Source: Tessaracoccus sp.
Lineage (GTDB): Bacteria > Actinomycetota > Actinomycetes > Propionibacteriales > Propionibacteriaceae
NCBI RefSeq assembly: GCF_016714275.1
Contig: NZ_JADJNP010000002.1
Span: 806,001-870,000 of the forward strand
Direction: 5' to 3'
DNA length: 64,000 nucleotides
The translations under genes and the position numbers were made by a program. Every line of letters begins with the position of its first letter. The first letter of the stretch is position 1. The notes below the pieces were generated by a model that saw only the letters and a program-made list of their open reading frames with translations, ran no database searches and was not told where the DNA came from. Of this stretch, positions 40,990-50,424 are shown in pieces.

Positions 40990-42142
40990 GCAGCGAGGCC
41001 CAGGTCAGCGGACCGACGTTGCCCGTGGTCGGGATCTTGTTCTTCTTCTGGTAGGCCTTCACGGCCTTCACCGTCTTGGCGTCCATCTTGGAAGTGAGCG
41101 ACACCTTCCCGCCCGCAGCCCGCAGCTCGACCTGCGCGGCCCTCACCGACGCACCCTTCTGCCCGGGCTTGAGGAGCGGGAGCAGCTTGCCCCACGTCGC
41201 GTCGTTCAGCTTGCCGGACGCGGAGAGCTTCGACTTCTTCTGGAACGCCTTGACGGCCTTCTCGGTCTTGGCGCCGAAGATGCCGTCGCGCGCGAGCCCT
41301 GCCTTGTTGCGCGAGTTGAGCAGAGCCTGGAGCGTGACGACGGATGCGCCGCGGGAGCCCTTCTTCAGCGTCGGATACTTCGCCGCCGGCTTCTTTGCCG
41401 GGGGCTTCGGCTTGGCCGGAGGCTTGGGGGTGGGCTCCGGGGTCGGCTTGGGCGTCGGCGTCGGCGTCGGCGTCGGCTTGGGTGCCGGCGCGAGCGGGGG
41501 CGGAGCATCGTCCGGGGTGCCGGGGCCGGCGCCGCTGACGTTGTACCGGTAGAGGTCGTACTTCTTCATGATCCCAATGACCGTTGTCGCGTAGCTGGGA
41601 TCGGTGGCGTAGCCGCCCCGGTGCACCTGGATCACGAACTGGTCGGGGTAATCGGTGTAGTCGAAAGCGGACGCGTAGCGCGAAAGCGAGGTCAGCAGGC
41701 GCCCGTAGTCGAGAAGGGAGTCACCCCAACTGGCGTAGGTGCGGAACTCGTCGACGATGTAGTACTTCGATCCGTCCTTGCGGTACTCCGCGGTGCGCAC
41801 CGGCACGCAGCCGGTCTGGTACGGCGACTCCTTGGCCGTGCACTTGATGTTGAAGAGCGTGTTGACCTGGTAGACCTTCTTTGTCTCGTTGCCCTCGTCG
41901 TCGACGGTCGTGACGGTGTACTCCCCAGCCATCTTCGACCCGCCCCAGCCCGTCTCGAGCGCGGCCATGCCGATGGCCACGGAGGCCGGGATGCCCGTCT
42001 TCTTCTCGTTCTTCTGAGCCGCCTTGACCAGCGACGCGATGAAGTCGTCTGTCTTCTTCGACGCCTCGGCAGGCATCACGCCCGCGAGCGCGACGATCAT
42101 CGCCGTTACAACAGTGAGGGTTCCGAATCTGAACCAGCGCAT
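40979..42142 (-). CDS. Secreted glucosaminidase with two peptidoglycan-binding domains
   Basis: A 387-residue exported protein. It has a signal peptide (about residues 1-27, ending PAEASKK), a FlgJ-like N-acetylglucosaminidase domain (about residues 30-205) with AALETGWGGSKMAG holding the catalytic Glu, a Pro/Thr/Lys linker (about residues 215-255) and two PG_binding_1 repeats (SRGASVVTLQALLNS...GIFGAKTEKAVKAFQ and QKGASVRAAQVEL...TVKAVKAYQ). It probably cleaves cell-wall glycan during growth or separation. AAAGGGC lies before the ATG. Confidence 0.87.
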   Translation of the reverse strand: MRWFRFGTLTVVTAMIVALAGVMPAEASKKTDDFIASLVKAAQKNEKKTGIPASVAIGMAALETGWGGSKMAGEYTVTTVDDEGNETKKVYQVNTLFNIKCTAKESPYQTGCVPVRTAEYRKDGSKYYIVDEFRTYASWGDSLLDYGRLLTSLSRYASAFDYTDYPDQFVIQVHRGGYATDPSYATTVIGIMKKYDLYRYNVSGAGPGTPDDAPPPLAPAPKPTPTPTPTPKPTPEPTPKPPAKPKPPAKKPAAKYPTLKKGSRGASVVTLQALLNSRNKAGLARDGIFGAKTEKAVKAFQKKSKLSASGKLNDATWGKLLPLLKPGQKGASVRAAQVELRAAGGKVSLTSKMDAKTVKAVKAYQKKNKIPTTGNVGPLTWASLLKK

Positions 42143-42411
42143 CCATGTGCCCTTTCGTCATCCCCCGGCAGGAAGGCTAACCGCGGGGTGACGCAGGCAC
42201 CCAGCCAGGGCTGAGGCTGTGGTTGAGGTTCAGGGTTGATTGCTGCCTAGGGAAGCACTGATCAATCGAGCACCGGCTGCGGCGCACCAGATCGGGCGAT
42301 CTGAACTCTCAACATCCTCGGCGTTATGTCCAATAGCACCCTCAGATCTTGAGAGCCCAGCTCATCCCGCCTGGCACGTCCTCACTCGGCACCCCATTGA
42401 CCAGTACCTCC
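42143..42411. other. Low-GC non-coding interval with inverted repeats
   Basis: 269 bp of clearly lower GC between the glucosaminidase gene and murB. It holds cagatc-gggc-gatctg (42288-42303) and ctctcaa/ttgagag (42306-42312 with 42349-42355), but no ORF. It may be the scar of a lost mobile element; no transposase remnant is visible. Confidence 0.4.
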
Positions 42412-43437
42412 CTAGAGCTCGACGCCGACGAGGTTCACCTCGGGCACGAGGACGACGCCGTAGCGGTCGGCCACGCCGTCGCGCACCGTACGGGCGAGCG
42501 CGACGAGGTCCGCCGACGTCGCCCCTCCCCTATTGGTAAGGGCCAGCGCGTGTTTGGTCGAGAGGCCGGCGGGCGCACCGCCGAACCCCTTGCCGAAGCC
42601 CGCGTGCTGGATCAACCAGGCGGCACTGGTCTTGACGAGGCCGCCGTCGACGGCGAACCGCGGGGCCCCGTCGGGCAGGCCGGCAGACTGCTCGGCGGTC
42701 AGGACGGGGTTGGTGAAGAAGGAGCCGGCGCTCCAGGTGTCGTGATCGGCGGCGTCGAGCACCATGCCCTTGCCGCGGCGCAGGGCGAGCACCGCCTCGC
42801 GGACCTCTGCGGCGGGCGCGCGCAGACCCACCTCCACGCCGAGCGTCCGCGCGAGCTCCGCGTAGGCGACGGGGGCGCTGAGCGAGGCGATCGGGAACTG
42901 GAAGCCGACCTCGAGCACGAGATAGCGGCCGGGTTCCCGCTTGAACCGCGAGGTGCGGTATCCGAAGCCGCAGTCGGCGAGCGCGAACGTGCGCTGCGCA
43001 CGCCGCTGCCGGTCCCAGGTGCGCACCGACGCGATGGTCTGGGCCACCTCCGCGCCGTACGCGCCGACGTTCTGGATCGGCGTGGCGCCGACGCTGCCGG
43101 GAATGCCGGAGAGCGCCTCGACGCCGCTCCACTCGTGGGAGACGGCCTCGGCGACGAACGCCTCCCAGTTCTCCCCCGCCGCCACCCGGACCGACGCCCC
43201 GGCGCAGGCCGAGACGTCCGCGTCGATCCCCCGCGTGGCGATCAGGACGACGGTGCCGCGGAAGCCCTCATCGGCGACGAGCAGGTTCGATCCCCCGCCT
43301 ACCACGAGGACGGGCTCGCCGCGACGGTCGCAGTCGGCGACGGCCTCGATCAGCTCCGCCTCGGTCGTTGCGACGACGAACCGGTCCGCCGGGCCGCCCA
43401 CGCGCAGCGTGGTGTGATCGGCCAGGAGCTCAGCCAA
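42412..43437 (-). CDS. murB: UDP-N-acetylenolpyruvoylglucosamine reductase
   Basis: A 341-residue type I MurB that uses NADPH and FAD to make UDP-MurNAc, the second committed step of peptidoglycan synthesis. FAD-binding motifs are HTTLRVGGPADRFV, VVGGGSNLLVADEGF, SGIPGSVGATPIQNVGAYG and the catalytic region GSFFTNPVL with its Ser. The C-terminal KTSAAWLIQHAGFG is conserved. Its start overlaps hadB by eight bases, so it closes the tRNA-rpmG-hadA-hadB-murB run. Confidence 0.95.
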   Translation of the reverse strand: MAELLADHTTLRVGGPADRFVVATTEAELIEAVADCDRRGEPVLVVGGGSNLLVADEGFRGTVVLIATRGIDADVSACAGASVRVAAGENWEAFVAEAVSHEWSGVEALSGIPGSVGATPIQNVGAYGAEVAQTIASVRTWDRQRRAQRTFALADCGFGYRTSRFKREPGRYLVLEVGFQFPIASLSAPVAYAELARTLGVEVGLRAPAAEVREAVLALRRGKGMVLDAADHDTWSAGSFFTNPVLTAEQSAGLPDGAPRFAVDGGLVKTSAAWLIQHAGFGKGFGGAPAGLSTKHALALTNRGGATSADLVALARTVRDGVADRYGVVLVPEVNLVGVEL

Positions 43438-43837
43438 CGCGTACCTCGGCCCGGGCGGCGCCCAGCACCTGGTCGTCGCCGCATGCGGCGGTGATCGCGA
43501 CCTTCGCCACCCCGTCGGTCACGTCCGTGACCGTCGCGCGGTAGACGACCTCGGTGCCCTCGTCCGTGTCCGGCACGACGACAGGGCGCGTGAAGCGCAC
43601 GAAGTAGCTCGTCACGCGGGCCGGGTCTCCGACCCAGTCCGTGACGATCCTCAGGGCCGCGCCCATCGTCCACATGCCGTGCGCGACGACGCCCGGCAGG
43701 CCGATGGCGCGCGCGTGGCGGTCAGAGAAGTGGATCTCATTGAAGTCGGTGGAGGCACCGGAGTAGCGGACGACGACGGAGCGGGTCACGCCGACGCGCA
43801 GCTCGGGCAGCTCCGCGCCCTTGACGATCTCAGGCAT
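43430..43837 (-). CDS. hadB: MaoC-family dehydratase, HadB-like
   Basis: A 135-residue hot-dog fold R-hydratase with the hydratase-2 motif YSGASTDFNEIHFSDRHARAIGLPGVVAHGM (catalytic Asp and His, about residues 25-55). With the adjacent HadA-like subunit it would form a (3R)-hydroxyacyl-thioester dehydratase. In mycobacteria HadAB acts in FAS-II mycolate elongation, but this window gives no sign that the host makes mycolates. The symbol is by synteny (rpmG-hadA-hadB). It overlaps both neighbours by eight bases. Confidence 0.82.
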   Translation of the reverse strand: MPEIVKGAELPELRVGVTRSVVVRYSGASTDFNEIHFSDRHARAIGLPGVVAHGMWTMGAALRIVTDWVGDPARVTSYFVRFTRPVVVPDTDEGTEVVYRATVTDVTDGVAKVAITAACGDDQVLGAARAEVRVG

Positions 43838-44255
43838 GCGCGTCCTCCCGGGTATGCATGAGGCCGGAGCGGGCCTCGCAGACGGTCTCGCCGTCGACGA
43901 CGAGGTCGACGACGACGGTGATCATGTCGAGGTTGCCGCGGTTGCGCACCTTCTCGATGCTGAGCTGGGCCTCGACGACGTCACCGGCGCGCAGCGGCCG
44001 GTGGAACGTGAAGCCCTGGTCGGTGTGCATGGTGCGGTTCAGCGCGAGGCCCAACTCTTCGTCGCCGAACAGCGCCTCCCAGGCGTGCGCGGCGATGACG
44101 GCCGCGAAGGTGGGCGGGGCGATCGGCTCGAGCGCGAGGTACGCGGGGTTCTCGTCGCGGATGGCCGTGGCGAACTCGGCGATCTTGGCGCGGCTGACCT
44201 CGTAGGGCGGGGCGGCCGGGTAGCGGCGGCCCACGTGTTCGGCGGTGATCGGCAT
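43830..44255 (-). CDS. hadA: FAS1-like/MaoC N-terminal dehydratase domain protein, HadA-like
   Basis: A 141-residue non-catalytic hot-dog partner that binds the acyl chain. It has the MaoC-like N-terminal pattern GRRYPAAPPYEVSRAKIAEFATAIRDENP and QGFTFHRPLRAGDVV. It lacks the D-x4-H hydratase motif found in hadB, as expected for the HadA or HadC type. The start is ATG 44255, supported by TAGTGT seven bases upstream; a GTG at 44264 would lie inside that promoter. Confidence 0.82.
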   Translation of the reverse strand: MPITAEHVGRRYPAAPPYEVSRAKIAEFATAIRDENPAYLALEPIAPPTFAAVIAAHAWEALFGDEELGLALNRTMHTDQGFTFHRPLRAGDVVEAQLSIEKVRNRGNLDMITVVVDLVVDGETVCEARSGLMHTREDAHA

Positions 44256-44262
44256 GGCGCTC

Positions 44263-44268
44263 ACACTA
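44263..44268 (-). promoter_or_regulatory. -10 element of leaderless hadA
   Basis: TAGTGT on the minus strand, seven bases before the ATG at 44255. It gives hadA-hadB-murB a promoter of their own downstream of rpmG. Confidence 0.5.
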
Positions 44269-44359
44269 CCGGGCGGCGCGGCCGGACGGTGGGACGCCTA
44301 CCGGGCATAAACCGACCGGCCGCCCCATGGGGACGACCGGTCGGCTACGTGTTATGCGT

Positions 44360-44530
44360 TCAGCGGGTCTCGCGATGCGCACGGTGCGTGCGGCAGCGCG
44401 GGCAGAACTTGCTGAGCTCCAGACGATCCGGGTTGTTGCGCCGGTTCTTCTTGGTGATGTAGTTGCGCTCCTTGCACTCGGTGCAGGCAAGCGTGATCTT
44501 CGGACGGATGTCCGCGCCCTTCTTGGCCAT
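44360..44530 (-). CDS. rpmG: 50S ribosomal protein L33, zinc-binding form
   Basis: A 56-residue L33 starting MAKKGADIRPKITLACTEC. Two CxxC pairs (CTEC and CPRC) are intact, making this the zinc-containing C+ paralogue; many Actinomycetota also keep a zinc-free copy expressed under zinc starvation. The start at 44530 fits the family. It lies 61 bp downstream of tRNA-Met, as in the tRNA-Thr, tRNA-Met, rpmG order of mycobacteria. Confidence 0.95.
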   Translation of the reverse strand: MAKKGADIRPKITLACTECKERNYITKKNRRNNPDRLELSKFCPRCRTHRAHRETR

Positions 44531-44591
44531 TTCTGCCACTTCCTTCAAGCACTCGGTCGCTGCCAAGCGAATTGTTCGATCTTCGGTTCGG

Positions 44592-44664
44592 TGACGAGGG
44601 CGGGACTTGAACCCGCGACACAGCGATTATGAGCCGCTTGCTCTACCGACTGAGCTACCCCGTC
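44592..44664 (-). tRNA. tRNA-Met (anticodon CAT)
   Basis: A 73-nt cloverleaf: acceptor gacgggg/cctcgtc with one G-U, D arm agctcagtcggtagagca, anticodon loop ctcataa, T arm gcgggttcaagtcccgc. The first pair G-C and the D arm fit the elongator type. The CCA end is not encoded. Confidence 0.93.
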
Positions 44665-44702
44665 GAAGTTCGAGCCCCGTGAAGATCCCGAGGCAAGAAC
44701 AG

Positions 44703-44775
44703 AGCCCCCATGCGGAATCGAACCGCAGACCTTCTCCTTACCATGGAGACGCTCTGCCTACTGAGCTATAGGGGC
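44703..44775 (-). tRNA. tRNA-Thr (anticodon GGT)
   Basis: A 73-nt cloverleaf with acceptor gccccta/tgggggc (one G-U), anticodon stem tctcc/ggaga around loop atggtaa, and T arm gcggttcgattccgc. Discriminator is T. CCA is not encoded. It is 38 bp upstream of tRNA-Met. Confidence 0.93.
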
Positions 44776-44818
44776 CAGCGACGCACAAACATACACGAGG
44801 GGCGAGGGGGGTCACAAA

Positions 44819-45529
44819 TCAGGCAAGGAGCCCGGCGAGGGCGGCGTCGAGGGCGCCCTGGAACTGTGTCTCGCGCTCCTCCGCCGTGAGGTCGCCCGAG
44901 CCGTCGAGGAGGTGGTCGGTGACGGTGAGAACGGTCAGCGCCTCCCCGCGGTTGGCCAGCGCGCAGGCGTAAAGGCCTGCGGCCTCCATCTCGACGCCGA
45001 GCGTTCCCAGCTGGTCGAGGGCGGGGATGACGTCGGTCCGCGAGCTGTAGAAGAAGTCGCTGGTGAACACCGGGCCGACGTGCACGCGGGCGCCGGATCC
45101 ACGGGCCTGGTCGACAGCGCCGCGGAGCATGTCGAAGCTCGCCGCCAACGACAGCGTCACACCCGGAATGCCGAAGGTGGCGACAGCCGAGTTGGTGTGC
45201 GCCGACGACGCGACGATGACGTCGGAGACCGCGACGCCGCGGGTGATCCCACCGCAGGTGCCCACGCGGCAGATGCGCTTCACGCCGAACTGCGTGTACA
45301 GCTCCGTAGCGTAGATCGACAGCGAAGGCACGCCCATCCCGGAAGCCATGACGGTGACGGGAACGCCATCGACGACGCCCGTCCACGCCCCGATGCCGCG
45401 CACCTCAGAGACGAGGTGGGCGCCGTCGAGCCGGGTGCGAGCGATGCGCTCCGCGCGGCGCGGGTCGCCGGGCATGATGACAAGCGGGGCGATGTCGCCG
45501 GGCTCGCACGAGATGTGTGGGGTAGCCAT
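44819..45529 (-). CDS. deoD: Purine nucleoside phosphorylase, DeoD type
   Basis: A 236-residue PNP/UDP-family hexameric phosphorylase that splits purine (deoxy)nucleosides with phosphate. Motifs: IMPGDPRRAERIA (phosphate site), GMGVPSLSIYATEL, VGTCGGI, and GVEMEAAGLYACA with the ribose-binding Met-Glu. The Asp of LTVTDH near the C-terminus is the base-protonating residue of the DeoD group, which separates it from uridine phosphorylases. The start at 45529 has GAGAGG upstream. It lies between tRNA-Tyr and tRNA-Thr. Confidence 0.9.
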   Translation of the reverse strand: MATPHISCEPGDIAPLVIMPGDPRRAERIARTRLDGAHLVSEVRGIGAWTGVVDGVPVTVMASGMGVPSLSIYATELYTQFGVKRICRVGTCGGITRGVAVSDVIVASSAHTNSAVATFGIPGVTLSLAASFDMLRGAVDQARGSGARVHVGPVFTSDFFYSSRTDVIPALDQLGTLGVEMEAAGLYACALANRGEALTVLTVTDHLLDGSGDLTAEERETQFQGALDAALAGLLA

Positions 45530-45552
45530 GCTGCGACCTCTCGTAAAGCAAC

Positions 45553-45581
45553 AGGCTCCGGATCCATCCGATCCGGAGCCT
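45553..45581 (-). terminator. Hairpin terminator after tRNA-Tyr
   Basis: An 11-bp perfect stem (aggctccggat at 45553-45563 with atccggagcct at 45571-45581) directly follows the tRNA-Tyr CCA end on the minus strand and leads into a T-rich stretch. Confidence 0.7.
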
Positions 45582-45664
45582 GGTGGCAAGTGTTGGATTC
45601 GAACCAACGTAGCTTCCGCGACGGTTTTACAGACCGCTCCCTTTGGCCGCTCGGGCAACTTGCC
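45581..45664 (-). tRNA. tRNA-Tyr (anticodon GTA)
   Basis: An 84-nt class II tRNA with acceptor ggcaagt/acttgcc, anticodon loop ctgtaaa, an extended variable arm and T arm ttggttcgaatccaa. The CCA end is encoded, unlike the Trp, Met and Thr tRNAs of this window. Confidence 0.94.
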
Positions 45665-45760
45665 TTCACCGGTCTCCCGGCGACGCACGATCCTAGCAGC
45701 AGCGCGAGTCCGGCGACAAAAACGCCGACACGCCCCTGAAGCCGCTAACGAGAAGCGCCG

Positions 45761-45766
45761 TAGGCT
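45761..45766 (+). promoter_or_regulatory. -10 element of the leaderless P-type ATPase gene
   Basis: TAGGCT, six bases before the GTG at 45773. It supports a leaderless message with a GTG start. Confidence 0.55.
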
Positions 45767-45772
45767 GTCCTG

Positions 45773-48475
<2,703 letters not shown>

Positions 48476-48527
48476 TTCCCGAATCCGCTGTTGGCTGACA
48501 AGCTACGGGTCGGCCGCGCCCATGGGT

Positions 48528-48533
48528 TAGCGT
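48528..48533 (+). promoter_or_regulatory. -10 element of the leaderless cysteine leader peptide
   Basis: TAGCGT, seven bases before the ATG at 48541. The mRNA should begin at or next to the leader peptide start codon, about 180 bases before the sulfite reductase gene. Confidence 0.6.
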
Positions 48534-48540
48534 TTCGGCC

Positions 48541-48627
48541 ATGTCGAACTGGACGCTGCTGCTCGTGAGTCGTATCCACGTGGACTTCGCGCGCGTCCAC
48601 TCCTCCTTGTGTCGCCGCGGCTGCTGA
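48541..48627 (+). CDS. Cysteine-containing leader peptide of the sulfate assimilation operon
   Basis: A 28-codon ORF, beginning MSNWTLLLVSRIHVDFARV and ending SSLCRRGC. It matches the pattern of short actinobacterial leader peptides (basic residue, HVD, then R, S and terminal Cys) found before sulfur genes. Cys codons are the fourth-last and the last sense codons. After the stop, ccgggc (48651-48656) pairs with gcccgg (48663-48668), and the cgccgcggc around the Cys codons could pair with the hairpin's 5' arm instead. Ribosome stalling at Cys codons when cysteine is scarce would then open the operon; this is inferred. Confidence 0.75.
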   Translation: MSNWTLLLVSRIHVDFARVHSSLCRRGC

Positions 48628-48720
48628 CGCGCCCGCACTCTTCCAGACCACCGGGCCGCGCCGCCCGGGCACCTGAAGCGACCCGGCTCGGTGAGGCCCT
48701 CGAAGCCCAAGGAACCCACC

Positions 48721-50424
48721 ATGAGCACCGACGCCCCCACCGGCGCCCGAGTCCGGCCTCCCCGCGAGGGCCGGAGCAACGGGCAATGGCTCGTCAGCGG
48801 CCGCGACCCGCTGAACCACAACGAGGAGTTCAAGGCGGCCGACAACGGCCTGAACGTCCGCGAGCGGATCGAGTCGACGTACTCCCGCGAGGGTTTCGCC
48901 TCCATCCCCGCCGACGACCTGCATGGCCGGATGCGCTGGTGGGGCCTCTACACGCAGCGCAAGCAGGGCATCGACGGCGGCCGCACGGGTGACCTGTCGG
49001 CCGACGAGCTCTCCGACGAGTACTTCATGATGCGCGTGCGCCTCGACGGCGGCTCGCTGACGCTGGAGCAGCTCCGCGTCGTCGCCCAGATCAGCGTCGA
49101 GTTCGCCCGCGACACCGCCGACATCTCGGATAGGCAGAACATCCAGCTGCACTGGATCAGGATCGAGGACGTCCCCGAGATCTGGCGCCGTCTCGAGGCC
49201 GTCGGCCTGCAGACCACCGAAGCCTGCGGCGACACGCCGCGCGTCATCCTCGGCTCTCCCGTCGCCGGCATCTCCGCCGATGAGATCATCGACCCCACCC
49301 CGCAGATCCGCGAGATCGTCGAGACCTACATCGGCGATCCGGAGATCTCGAACCTGCCGCGCAAGTTCAAGTCGGCCATCACCGGGCACCCGAGCCTGGA
49401 CGTCGTGCACGAGATCAATGACATCTCGCTCGTCGGCGTTGTCCACCCGGAGCTCGGCGCCGGCTACGACCTCTGGGTCGGCGGCGGCCTCTCGACCGCC
49501 CCGCGGCTCGCGGAGCGCCTCGGTGCCTTCGTCGCGCCCGAGCAGGCGGCAGACGTCTGGTACGGCGTCGTGCGGATCTTCCGCGACTACGGCTACCGCC
49601 GCCTGCGCAACAAGGCCCGCCTGAAGTTCCTGCTCGCCGAGTGGGGACCCGCGAAGTTCCGCCAGGTGCTGCAGGACGAGTACCTCGGCTACGAACTCCC
49701 CGACGGCCCCGCTGCCGTCGCCGTCGGCGGCAACGCCGACCACGTGGGCGTCCACGACCAGAAGGACGGCCGCAAGTACGTCGGCCTCGCTCCCGTCGTG
49801 GGGCGCTCGTCCGGCACGAAGCTGCTGTCCCTTGCCGACGCCGCCGAGGCCGCGGGAAGCGATCTGATCCGGCTCACCGCTCATCAGAAGCTCGTCGTCC
49901 TGAACGTGGACCCGAAAAAGGTCGACGGCCTGGTGGCCGCTGCCGAGGAACTCGGGCTCACCGCCTTCCCCGGCCTCTTCCGCCGCCACACCATGGCCTG
50001 CACCGGCATCGAGTACTGCAAGCTGGCGTTCGTCGACACCAAGGACACGGCGACAGCCGCGGTCGCCACCCTCGATAACAGGCTGGCCGACCTCGGCCTC
50101 GACGTGCCGATCGCGCTCAACGTCAACGGCTGCCCCAACAGCTGCGCGCGCATCCAGACCGCCGACATCGGGCTCAAGGGACAGATCGCCAAGAACGCCG
50201 ACGGCACGAACGAGTTCGCCTTCCAGGTGCACCTGGGCGGCGGGTTGACGTCCGCCGACCGCGAGGAGGCTGGGCTCGGTCGCACGCTGCGCGGCCTGAA
50301 GATCACCGCCGACGAAATGCCCACCTACGTCGAGCGGGTCACCCGCCGGTTCGCCGCGGACCGCGAGGACGGCGAGTCGTTCGCGCACTGGGCTCACAGG
50401 GCGGAAGAGGAGGCGCTGCGATGA
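48721..50424 (+). CDS. sir: Ferredoxin-type sulfite reductase
   Basis: A 567-residue siroheme/4Fe-4S enzyme that reduces sulfite to sulfide. Cluster ligands are in ACTGIEYCK and NVNGCPNSCAR near residues 430-480; the two nitrite/sulfite reductase ferredoxin-like halves are complete (ISDRQNIQLHW, GHPSLD). It is in the NirA/SirA group of Actinomycetota. The sulfur genes downstream argue for sulfite, not nitrite, as substrate. ATG 48721 has AAGGA upstream. Its stop overlaps the CysH-CysD start (ATGA). Confidence 0.92.
   Translation: MSTDAPTGARVRPPREGRSNGQWLVSGRDPLNHNEEFKAADNGLNVRERIESTYSREGFASIPADDLHGRMRWWGLYTQRKQGIDGGRTGDLSADELSDEYFMMRVRLDGGSLTLEQLRVVAQISVEFARDTADISDRQNIQLHWIRIEDVPEIWRRLEAVGLQTTEACGDTPRVILGSPVAGISADEIIDPTPQIREIVETYIGDPEISNLPRKFKSAITGHPSLDVVHEINDISLVGVVHPELGAGYDLWVGGGLSTAPRLAERLGAFVAPEQAADVWYGVVRIFRDYGYRRLRNKARLKFLLAEWGPAKFRQVLQDEYLGYELPDGPAAVAVGGNADHVGVHDQKDGRKYVGLAPVVGRSSGTKLLSLADAAEAAGSDLIRLTAHQKLVVLNVDPKKVDGLVAAAEELGLTAFPGLFRRHTMACTGIEYCKLAFVDTKDTATAAVATLDNRLADLGLDVPIALNVNGCPNSCARIQTADIGLKGQIAKNADGTNEFAFQVHLGGGLTSADREEAGLGRTLRGLKITADEMPTYVERVTRRFAADREDGESFAHWAHRAEEEALR

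Noticed and set aside
43430..44255. Evidence that the host makes mycolic acids (HadA/HadB homologues)
   Set aside because: Such MaoC pairs beside rpmG occur in Actinomycetota without mycolates, and no other mycolate gene is in the window.
48476..48540. Riboswitch upstream of the sulfite reductase operon
   Set aside because: The predicted transcription start lies at the leader ATG (48541), so there is no room for an upstream aptamer; the leader peptide explains the region better.
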